Of a DNA stretch of 46,959 bases, positions 17,078 through 23,632 are shown in pieces. A model generated the notes under the pieces. It saw only the letters and a program-made list of their open reading frames with translations. It searched no databases and was not told the DNA's origin. Position numbers and translations under genes: made by a program. The first letter of the stretch is position 1. Each line of letters opens with the position of its first letter. The stretch spans positions 1 through 46,959 of the forward strand of contig CAKTDF010000018.1 in NCBI GenBank assembly GCA_934541115.1, given 5' to 3'. This DNA comes from an uncultured Eubacteriales bacterium (GTDB lineage Bacteria > Bacillota > Clostridia > Oscillospirales > Acutalibacteraceae).

Positions 17078-17734
17078 TCAATTTTTTTCATCTTTTTGCG
17101 CGCGGTTTTCTTTTGCATGTTTACACCACTGATTCATACAGCATTTTCCGCAGTCCGGTCTTCTTGCAACGCAAACCGCACGTCCGTGCAAAACCGCACG
17201 GTGGCAAAAATCGTTGCTTTCCTCCGGCGGCAGCAGCTCTCGCATACGCATCTCAACCTTTAACGGATCCTTTGATGAAACAAAGCCGAGCAGGTTTGAA
17301 ATTCTTATCAGGTGAGTGTCCGCAACAACAGCCGGCTTTTTGAAAACATCGCCCAAAATCAAATTTGCAGTCTTTCTTCCCACGCCGGGGAGGGTCAAAA
17401 GCTCCTCCATTGTTCCGGGCACCTCGCCGGAAAAATCACTCATGATTTTCTTTGACATTTCAACAATATCCTTTGCTTTTGTTCTGAAAAAGCCGCAGGA
17501 GCGGATAAGCTCCTCAACGTCCGCAACATCGGCGCTGCTCATCGCAGAAGCGTCCGGATACTTTTCAAAAAGTGCGGGCGTAACAAGATTGACCCTTGCG
17601 TCTGTGCACTGAGCGGAAAGCCGGGTTGCAACAAGGAGCCTGAACGGAGTTTTCGCCTCAAGGGAACAAACAGCGTCGGGATATTCTTTTTTCAGCGCCT
17701 GAACACAAAGCGCGGCTCTTTCTTTTTCGGTCAC
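17078..17734 (-). CDS. nth: Endonuclease III
   Basis: Bifunctional DNA glycosylase/AP lyase of base-excision repair acting on oxidised pyrimidines. The helix-hairpin-helix LPGVGRKTAN contains the catalytic Lys, and VVADTHLIRIS contains the catalytic Asp of the HhH-GPD family. The C-terminus holds the 4Fe-4S cluster Cys pattern C-x6-C-x2-C-x5-C (CVARRPDCGKCCMNQWC). The start is GTG 17734 (VTEKERAAL) after AAGGAAG; the longer frame adds 30 hydrophobic residues not found in the family. 218 residues, normal length. Confidence 0.95.
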   Translation of the reverse strand: MTEKERAALCVQALKKEYPDAVCSLEAKTPFRLLVATRLSAQCTDARVNLVTPALFEKYPDASAMSSADVADVEELIRSCGFFRTKAKDIVEMSKKIMSDFSGEVPGTMEELLTLPGVGRKTANLILGDVFKKPAVVADTHLIRISNLLGFVSSKDPLKVEMRMRELLPPEESNDFCHRAVLHGRAVCVARRPDCGKCCMNQWCKHAKENRAQKDEKN

Positions 17735-17777
17735 ATTTACACTTCCTTTTGAGGTGTTCCGGGTTAAGCTGAGGACA

Positions 17778-17806
17778 AGTATAGCAAACACTGCGGTAAA
17801 ACGCAA
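17778..17806 (-). promoter_or_regulatory. SigA promoter of nth
   Basis: TTGCGT (17806-17801), 17 bases, TATACT (17783-17778) on the minus strand. It supports the internal GTG start, because the longer frame would begin at the transcription start region. Confidence 0.55.
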
Positions 17807-17843
17807 TAAAAACAACTTAAACAAAAATATTTTTCATTTTTTG

Positions 17844-17872
17844 CTGACAAGATCAAAAGAATGTGTTATACT
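17844..17872 (+). promoter_or_regulatory. SigA promoter of the 17908 gene
   Basis: CTGACA, 17-base spacer, TATACT on the plus strand, 35 bases before the ATG. Divergent from the nth promoter. Confidence 0.55.
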
Positions 17873-17907
17873 TTATTGAATAATATTCTCGAAAAAGGAG
17901 AACCGAA

Positions 17908-18783
17908 ATGAGCATTTCTACCGATAACATAAAAAATGTCCTTGACTCCCTTGAAAGCACGCTTTCCTCGCTTGGTTTTGAAAAATCGAGCGACCTTTCT
18001 GCCGGCGAAAACGACGTCTCCGCCGTCTATTCCGGTGAAAAGGGCGCAATCAAATTCAAATATGAAAATGAGATAGTCTCTGTTTTTTCTGCCGACACAG
18101 AAGAAGATCTTGACAGCGCCAAAAAGCTCGTTGCCTCTCTTCTTCCGGAAAAAGGCGATGAAAAGGACGTCAAATACGTTGTCAACGAGTTGACGGACAG
18201 TTTGAATGACCGCTTTGGCAAAAAAGCAGCAGTCAAAAAAACAGCCGCAAAAAAGGCTCAGCAGACCGTTTCAAAAAACGCCGTCAAGAACGGTTCGTCA
18301 TATGATCCGAACACTCTTGCGAGCAAGCTTTGCCTTGTTTTTCCGGAGCTTCGTGAACCGTACAGACAGAACATTGAAGATTACGGCGAGTTCATGGGAG
18401 AAAAATTCTTCACAGAATACGGAACCGAAAAGGTTATAAACGCAATCAAGCAAAACAATCCTCAGACGATGAAAAGGCTGTTCCAGATTCTCAACGATAT
18501 CTATGAAAACGGAACCAACGACACTCAGAGCCTCATTGCCGTTACGATTCTCGGTGAGCTGAACAACGACAAGATTTTGCTTGCACGCTGCGTTGACTAC
18601 ATGAGTGAAACAATGGCGCCGCCGGTCATTGAGGTCAACCGTTTTCTTTCAACGCCAGCCGGAAAAAGAGCAAAAAAGAAGCTGCTTGATCCGCCTGCAT
18701 ACAAGCCCAAGAAAAAGAAAAAGCCCGGCTTTTTATCTCAGATGATGGCAGGCGGCGGAGGAATGACTCCCCCGATCCAGTAA
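17908..18783 (+). CDS. Cytosolic protein of unknown function
   Basis: 291 residues, start ATG after AAAAGGAGAACCGAA. Residues 1-100 look like a small alpha/beta domain (NIKNVLDSLESTLSSLGF; GAIKFKYENEIVSVF). A Lys/Ala-rich low-complexity linker follows (KKAAVKKTAAKKAQQ), then a helical domain at about 130-255 (LREPYRQNIEDYGEFMGEKF; VINAIKQNNPQTMKRLFQIL) and a basic tail ending MMAGGGGMTPPIQ. No signal peptide or membrane segment. I do not recognise a family; the basic linker could bind nucleic acid, but nothing proves that. It is a single transcription unit between the promoter at 17844 and the terminator at 18788. Confidence 0.8.
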   Translation: MSISTDNIKNVLDSLESTLSSLGFEKSSDLSAGENDVSAVYSGEKGAIKFKYENEIVSVFSADTEEDLDSAKKLVASLLPEKGDEKDVKYVVNELTDSLNDRFGKKAAVKKTAAKKAQQTVSKNAVKNGSSYDPNTLASKLCLVFPELREPYRQNIEDYGEFMGEKFFTEYGTEKVINAIKQNNPQTMKRLFQILNDIYENGTNDTQSLIAVTILGELNNDKILLARCVDYMSETMAPPVIEVNRFLSTPAGKRAKKKLLDPPAYKPKKKKKPGFLSQMMAGGGGMTPPIQ

Positions 18784-18787
18784 AAGC

Positions 18788-18822
18788 AAAAACTCCGTGA
18801 GCAAAAATTCACGGAGTTTTTT
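18788..18822 (+). terminator. Terminator of the 17908 gene
   Basis: AACTCCGTGA pairs with TCACGGAGTT, followed by a T-run. Confidence 0.85.
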
Positions 18823-18849
18823 ACTGCTTGAAACTGCAATAAAAACATA

Positions 18850-18885
18850 CTGTTTACATTCAAAAAACTGTTTACATTCAAAAAA
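18850..18885. repeat. Perfect 18-bp direct repeat
   Basis: CTGTTTACATTCAAAAAA occurs twice head to tail (18850-18867, 18868-18885) between two convergent terminators. Probably slippage in non-coding DNA. Confidence 0.85.
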
Positions 18886-18911
18886 GCTGCCGGAAAAACG
18901 ACAGCTTTTTT
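18880..18911 (-). terminator. Terminator of fba
   Basis: AAAAAGCTG pairs with CAGCTTTTT around a small inner stem; the T-run on the minus strand follows the aldolase stop. Confidence 0.65.
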
Positions 18912-18920
18912 ACTTTTAAC

Positions 18921-19856
18921 TTATGCCTTGCCTGCGCAGCCGAGAACGGTGTTGATTTTGTGCTCAACCATGCCCTCAATTGCCTCACGTGCAGGCTTGA
19001 GGTACTGTCTCGGGTCAAAATGATCGGGATGAAGAGCAAAATGCTCTCTGATTGCAGCAGTCATTGCAAGACGAAGATCGGAGTCGATGTTGATTTTGCA
19101 AACAGCCATTGTTGCGGCCTTGCGGAGCATCTCTTCGGGAATACCGATAGCGTCCGGCATCTGTCCGCCGTACTTATTGATTTTTTCAACGAACTCGGGA
19201 ATAACCGATGACGCACCGTGAAGAACGATCGGGAAACCGGGAAGCTTCTGAGATACTTCTTCAAGAATATCAAAGCGAAGCTGCGGCTTTTGACCGGGCT
19301 TGAACTTGTATGCGCCGTGGCTGGTACCGATCGCGATTGCAAGGGAGTCAACACCGGTACGGGTTACAAAGTCATAAACCTGGTCAGGATCGGTGAAGCA
19401 AGCTTTATCATCGGCAACGTTGACGTCATCTTCAATTCCGGCAAGCTGACCAAGCTCGCCCTCAACAACAACACCGTGAGCATGAGCATAATCAACAACC
19501 TTTTTTGTCAGAGCAACGTTCTCTTCATACGGAAGGTGTGAACCGTCGATCATAACGGAAGTAAAGCCGCCGTCAATGCAGCTCTTGCAGGTCTCAAAAT
19601 CGGGACCGTGGTCAAGGTGAAGAGCGATGGGAAGACCGGTCTCCTTTTCTGCCGCTTCAACAAGCTTTACAAGATAGGTATGGTTTGCATAGGCTCTTGC
19701 GCCCTTTGATACCTGAAGAATAAGGGGAGCGTTGAGCTTTTTTGCAGCCTCGGTGATTCCCTGAATAATTTCCATGTTGTTTACGTTGAAAGCGCCGATG
19801 GCGTAACCGCCCTCATAAGCGTCCTTGAACATTTTTGTTGTTGTTACCAATGGCAT
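18921..19856 (-). CDS. fba: Class II fructose-1,6-bisphosphate aldolase
   Basis: Zinc-dependent aldolase splitting fructose-1,6-bisphosphate into DHAP and glyceraldehyde-3-phosphate in glycolysis. Motifs: GAFNVNNMEIIQGI, the catalytic/metal stretch ALHLDHGPDFETCKSCID (Asp and first His), VEGELGQLAGIEDD, AIGTSHGAYKF (His ligand), PIVLHGASSV (His ligand) and KINIDSDLRLAM, which binds substrate phosphate. ATG 19856 (MPLVTTTKMF) has AAGGAG 8 bases upstream; a GTG three codons earlier overlaps that site and is rejected. 311 residues. Monocistronic, from a perfect consensus promoter, as expected for an abundant glycolytic enzyme. Confidence 0.95.
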   Translation of the reverse strand: MPLVTTTKMFKDAYEGGYAIGAFNVNNMEIIQGITEAAKKLNAPLILQVSKGARAYANHTYLVKLVEAAEKETGLPIALHLDHGPDFETCKSCIDGGFTSVMIDGSHLPYEENVALTKKVVDYAHAHGVVVEGELGQLAGIEDDVNVADDKACFTDPDQVYDFVTRTGVDSLAIAIGTSHGAYKFKPGQKPQLRFDILEEVSQKLPGFPIVLHGASSVIPEFVEKINKYGGQMPDAIGIPEEMLRKAATMAVCKINIDSDLRLAMTAAIREHFALHPDHFDPRQYLKPAREAIEGMVEHKINTVLGCAGKA

Positions 19857-19901
19857 AATATCCACTCCTTAAAATAAATTTGAAATAGCTTTCCGCTTGA
19901 A

Positions 19902-19930
19902 ATTATAGTCAATATGGGGTTTGTTGTCAA
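19902..19930 (-). promoter_or_regulatory. Perfect consensus SigA promoter of fba
   Basis: TTGACA (19930-19925), 17 bases, TATAAT (19907-19902) on the minus strand. It begins only 8 bases downstream of the toxin gene stop. Confidence 0.8.
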
Positions 19931-19938
19931 GGCTGATT

Positions 19939-20280
19939 TCAGATTTTAAACATTCCGTCAAAATCTTTCTGCTTCAAGCGTTTTTCAATATCCGACGCGC
20001 TGTAAAGGACAGCCGTTACAATAACAAAATTGCCGTCTACAATGTAAAAAACAGAATAATTATCAACGAGCATTCTTCTCAAACCTTGAGTTTTCCACGG
20101 TTCGGTATCAATAATACGAAATCTTCTCGGTAAAGAAGAAAGTTTCAGTACTGCGTCGGCGATGCGGTTATATTGACCGATTGCATTTTCGGGCGACAAA
20201 AGTTTTTCTGCAATATAATCATATATTTGCTCCATGTCAGACAAGGCTACGTCCGTGATTTTTACTTCGTACTCTTTCAT
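19939..20280 (-). CDS. RelE/ParE family toxin
   Basis: 113-residue type II toxin of the RelE/ParE superfamily. Typical order: beta1 with KITDVALSDMEQIYDYIAE, a helical hairpin (ENAIGQYNRIADAVLKLSSL), then the beta-sheet PWKTQGLRRMLVDNYSVFYIV and VTAVLYSASD. Arg residues in the RR stretch and the Tyr of VDNYSVFY match positions used by mRNA-cleaving members. Such toxins either cut mRNA on the ribosome (RelE) or block gyrase (ParE); which applies cannot be told here. The ATG overlaps the antitoxin stop as ATGA. Confidence 0.88.
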   Translation of the reverse strand: MKEYEVKITDVALSDMEQIYDYIAEKLLSPENAIGQYNRIADAVLKLSSLPRRFRIIDTEPWKTQGLRRMLVDNYSVFYIVDGNFVIVTAVLYSASDIEKRLKQKDFDGMFKI

Positions 20281-20585
20281 GTTCGGCGGCTCTTTCTGAA
20301 ATCATCAAACGCTTTTTCGGCATCATGCGTTATTCCTGCCTTTGCCTCATCAATACCGCGCAAAAGTTTTTCTTCAAGCTGTTTTTGTGTCATCATATCG
20401 GCATTAACGCTATCCGGAGCTTTCGGAAGAGTTACGGCAAACGGTATTCCTCCGGTCAGGTAAATCTGATTCAAATACATATCTATCGCCGTTGACATCG
20501 GTATTCCGAGAGTGGAAAGAACGGTTTCGGCGCGCTCTTTCACAATCGGATTTACTCTTAAATTCAATGTTGTTGACTTTTCCAT
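20277..20585 (-). CDS. RelB/DinJ family antitoxin
   Basis: 102-residue antitoxin and autorepressor. The N-terminus is a ribbon-helix-helix DNA-binding domain (TLNLRVNPIVKERAETVLSTLGIPMSTAIDMYL) of the RelB/DinJ type, followed by GGIPFAVTLPKAP, the usual start of the toxin-wrapping part, and an acidic/basic helical tail (KQLEEKLLRGIDEAKAGI). ATG 20585 is preceded by GGAGGTG; the longer frame is unsupported. It lies first in the pair, as usual, and its stop overlaps the toxin start (ATGA), coupling translation. Confidence 0.9.
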   Translation of the reverse strand: MEKSTTLNLRVNPIVKERAETVLSTLGIPMSTAIDMYLNQIYLTGGIPFAVTLPKAPDSVNADMMTQKQLEEKLLRGIDEAKAGITHDAEKAFDDFRKSRRT

Positions 20586-20607
20586 AATCAGCACCTCCAA
20601 TAACGCA

Positions 20608-20636
20608 ATTGTAACGCATATGACGTTACCTGTCAA
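20608..20636 (-). promoter_or_regulatory. Promoter with operator palindrome, toxin-antitoxin module
   Basis: TTGACA (20636-20631), 17 bases, TACAAT (20613-20608). The spacer carries an inverted repeat GTAACG-N7-CGTTAC (20611-20629) with CATATG in its centre. Binding of the RHH antitoxin there would cover the promoter, the normal conditional autoregulation. Confidence 0.7.
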
Positions 20637-20716
20637 GCGTATCAGTTTGATTTGACAAGATTCCATAATTCATATCATAAACAGCGCAGCAAAAATTATT
20701 CGGATTGACATATTAC

Positions 20717-20761
20717 AAAAAGTCAGCCCGGCGGTCCTTTTTTCGGGAACACCGGGCTTGA
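20717..20761 (-). terminator. Terminator of the cell-wall amidase gene
   Basis: Minus strand AGCCCGG - loop - CCGGGCT followed by GACTTTTT, starting just after the stop at 20766. Confidence 0.75.
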
Positions 20762-20765
20762 AAGC

Positions 20766-23237
20766 TTATTTTTTAATTTTTGCAGAGACAATCTTACTGT
20801 ACGCCGACGTATAAGTTTTGCTGCCGACCTTTTTGTTTGCAACAACCTTGAAATAATACGTTTTACCGGGTTTAAGTTTCTTTACAGTATATGATTTGCC
20901 TGACGTTGTTCCGGCTTTTTTATAACCGGACTTTTTACTTGTACTATAATAGACAGTATAATTTGTTGCTCCGGTCACCTTTCCCCATTTTACGTCTGCT
21001 TTTTTCTTTCCGGCAGTCACTTTAATTGAGGGAGCCGATGGCAAAGTTGCCGCCTTCACATCATCTGAAATTGCCTTATCGCTGCTGTCCGGGTTCCAAA
21101 CAACAACAAACCATTCATATTTTGTACCCGGCTTGAGCTTTTTAAAGGTATACTTATTGCTCTTTGTTGAACCTACATGCTCAAAATACTTGTCGCCGTT
21201 TTTGCGAAGGAAAAGCCTGTAAACCGTTCCGGAGCCGCTGATCTTTTTCCACGTAACGCTTATGGTCTTATCCGTCTGTGCGGTCACCTTTACCCCTTTA
21301 ATATCTTCCGGGTATTCTCCCAAGTATTTTCCGCAGTTATCGCAATAGTCATCTTTGTTCTTATCCTTGTGACCGGTCTTTTTAATCACCTTACCTTTTT
21401 GCACAAGTCCATCACAATCACTGCAGTACCAGTCGCCGCTATATCCATTTTTCGTGCAAGAAGGTTCAATATAATTCCAGCTATCCAAACCGACCGCGTC
21501 ACTGTGGTTATTTGGATCTTTTGCAATGGTCTCTTTCTTTTTAGCTCCACAGACTGTGCAAGTGTAAGTCTTTACTCCGGTTTTTACACATGTCGGCGTC
21601 TTTGTAATTTTTCCACTGTCATATTTGTGACCGGTCTTTGCTATGGTTTCCGTATAGCTGTTGCCGCACCCAGAACAAGTATAGGTTTTTACACCGTTAG
21701 CAGTGCATGTGGCAGCGGTAGTAATACTTGATGTATATGAGTGAATATGAACTTTTTTAACAATCGCCGTTTCAGAATCCGATATTCCCGTGCCATCCCA
21801 TTTTATAGCATAAACTGTAATCTTTATACTTCCCTGCTCAGTTAATTTCAGCGAATAAGAATTTGCGCTTACGTCTCCGTCTTGTCCGCTAACCGTCCCA
21901 TAGTATTGCTTTCCATTGGTAGTATTTGTTATTACTAACCAATAATGCTTAAAATCAGAAGGATTTTCATACTTTGTCCAAGTAATACTCATCGTCTCAC
22001 CAACAATATAGCTTTCTTTGTTCAACTTGATTATTGGCTTTGTCCCAACCGATGCACTATGTACACTAACGGTTTTTGAATCCGATATTCCCGTGCCATC
22101 CCATTTTATAGCATAAACTGTAATCTTTATACTTCCCTGCTCAGTTAATTTCAGCGAATAAGAATTTGCGCTTACGTCTCCGTCTTGTCCGCTAACCGTC
22201 CCATAGTATTGCTTTCCATTGGTAGTATTTGTTATTACCAACCAGTAATGCTTGAAATCAAAAGAGTTTGCAAATTTTGTCCAAGTAATATTCATCATAT
22301 CACCAACAGTATAGTTATCTTTGCTCAGAACAATTGTTGGCTTCGTTCCGACTGATGCACTACATACAGTAACAACTTTAGAATCATATATCCCTGTGCC
22401 ATCCTTTTTTACAGCGTAAACTGTAACTTTGATATTTCCTTGTTCAGTCAATTTAATTGAATATGAATTTGCATTTACGTCTCCATCCTGTCCGCTGACT
22501 GTCCCATAGTATTGTTTTCCATTAGTGGTATTTGTTATCACCAGCCAGTAATGTTTGAACTCAGAAGAATTTGCATATTTCGTCCAAGTTATGTTCATCG
22601 TGTTGCCAACGGTATAAACCGTTTTATCTAGAGTTATTACCGGTTTTGTCCCAGAACTATATCCACTATATCTATACACTCTTGTCCATGGAGTCCTGCC
22701 CGACTCGCTGCGTCCTTCGTAATAATAATTTCCAACGGAAATTTCTCTGCCGGTCTGATCGCCTTTCTTGTTGCCGTAGATTCCGCCATTTTCATCAGAA
22801 TGGGCACCAACCAATTGATTTGATCCGACATAAATCTCCGTGTGCCCTGATTTCCAAAGTATATCTCCCCTCTGTAGATTTGCAGAAGTTGACAAGTCTA
22901 TATTGGTAATCTCCGTAAAACCTGCGTTTTTTAATGCTGTTCCCATGTTGCCAGTGTTGAACCATGCAGGAGAAAGTGAAAAGCCTGCCAATGAAAAAGC
23001 ATAATAAACAAGAGAAGAACAGTCATAATCAGGACCCTGTCTGTTTATCTGCGAATATCCATGAGAGTTGTCATTTGCAATCGCCACAGCGGTCTGTACC
23101 GCCCTTTCAACCCCAGAGTCAATGGCACTCGCTTTTATAGTCATACCCGGAAACTCCGCAACCGGTGCACTGCAAAGCAACATTATTACCGCCAGAAAAA
23201 GCGACAACAGTTTTTTTATCTTCCCGATATTTTTCAT
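20766..23237 (-). CDS. Secreted NlpC/P60-type amidase with Ig, CxxC and Fn3 repeats
   Basis: Secreted 823-residue cell-wall hydrolase. Residues 1-37 are a signal peptide. The catalytic domain (about 40-195) has the Cys in GPDYDCSSLVYYAF and the His in KSGHTEIYVGSNQ, the arrangement of NlpC/P60-like peptidoglycan amidohydrolases (Amidase_5 group, common in phage lysins). Three nearly identical Ig-like repeats of 101 residues follow (about 203-505, each with FKHYWLVITNTTNGKQYYGT). Then come three CxxC units of the same kind as in the 1907-residue protein plus DKNKDDYCDNCGKYLG, and two fibronectin type III domains to the end. It probably trims or remodels peptidoglycan while staying attached through the repeats. 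ATG 23237 follows GAAGGGA. Single gene with its own terminator. Confidence 0.85.
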   Translation of the reverse strand: MKNIGKIKKLLSLFLAVIMLLCSAPVAEFPGMTIKASAIDSGVERAVQTAVAIANDNSHGYSQINRQGPDYDCSSLVYYAFSLAGFSLSPAWFNTGNMGTALKNAGFTEITNIDLSTSANLQRGDILWKSGHTEIYVGSNQLVGAHSDENGGIYGNKKGDQTGREISVGNYYYEGRSESGRTPWTRVYRYSGYSSGTKPVITLDKTVYTVGNTMNITWTKYANSSEFKHYWLVITNTTNGKQYYGTVSGQDGDVNANSYSIKLTEQGNIKVTVYAVKKDGTGIYDSKVVTVCSASVGTKPTIVLSKDNYTVGDMMNITWTKFANSFDFKHYWLVITNTTNGKQYYGTVSGQDGDVSANSYSLKLTEQGSIKITVYAIKWDGTGISDSKTVSVHSASVGTKPIIKLNKESYIVGETMSITWTKYENPSDFKHYWLVITNTTNGKQYYGTVSGQDGDVSANSYSLKLTEQGSIKITVYAIKWDGTGISDSETAIVKKVHIHSYTSSITTAATCTANGVKTYTCSGCGNSYTETIAKTGHKYDSGKITKTPTCVKTGVKTYTCTVCGAKKKETIAKDPNNHSDAVGLDSWNYIEPSCTKNGYSGDWYCSDCDGLVQKGKVIKKTGHKDKNKDDYCDNCGKYLGEYPEDIKGVKVTAQTDKTISVTWKKISGSGTVYRLFLRKNGDKYFEHVGSTKSNKYTFKKLKPGTKYEWFVVVWNPDSSDKAISDDVKAATLPSAPSIKVTAGKKKADVKWGKVTGATNYTVYYSTSKKSGYKKAGTTSGKSYTVKKLKPGKTYYFKVVANKKVGSKTYTSAYSKIVSAKIKK
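21775..22683 (-). repeat. Three 303-bp in-frame repeats
   Basis: Units with an exact 303-bp (101-codon) period encode the Ig-like domains. The two units nearest the 3' end are almost identical over long stretches, whereas the third differs by scattered changes, so the most recent duplication is downstream. Confidence 0.9.
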
Positions 23238-23361
23238 TATAAACCATTCCCTTCAAAAACATTTTACACCATTTAAACAGAAAGCAAACAGCCTGCCTCC
23301 TTTTAGTACAAACCAAAAGTGCGCCTCCAAACGAGACGCACTGCAAAAATGCATCTCATTT

Positions 23362-23465
23362 GTTGGCACACAATAACTTAATATCACCAAAAAGGGTATA
23401 GTTATAAGAGGATGCACTTTTACCATAAGTGATCCCTTAATAGTGATATAAAGTTGTGTGCCAAC
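23362..23465. repeat. Long imperfect inverted repeat in the 395-base gap
   Basis: GTTGGCACACAATAACTTAA...ATCAC (23362-23387) is complementary to GTGATATAAAGTTGTGTGCC...AAC (23443-23465). Nearby, AAAAGTGCGCCTC (around 23317) pairs with GAGGATGCACTTTT (around 23409). The rest of the gap 23238-23632 holds the amidase leader and the terminator at 23556. A degraded MITE or a structured RNA are both possible. Confidence 0.55.
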
Positions 23466-23555
23466 TGTTATATTAGCACACAACGGAATAATATTCAATA
23501 GTTTTTGCAGAAAATAAGCCAACAAATTCTCAACATCAAGGTTGAAAACTCCAAG

Positions 23556-23601
23556 AAAAAGTCCCGACTGTACCGTCAAAAGACAGTGCAGTCGGGATTT
23601 T
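23556..23601 (-). terminator. Terminator of the CinA-like/SpoIID gene
   Basis: Minus strand ATCCCGACTG pairs with CAGTCGGGAC, followed by TTTTTCTT. It ends the run nifS to SpoIID. Confidence 0.8.
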
Positions 23602-23632
23602 GCCGTTTACTCCGGTTCATCAAAACGGTCTT

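Noticed and set aside
23253..23579. Minus-strand frame of 108 codons between the amidase and SpoIID genes
   Set aside because: It runs through the inverted repeats, has no convincing ribosome site and its peptide shows no known pattern.
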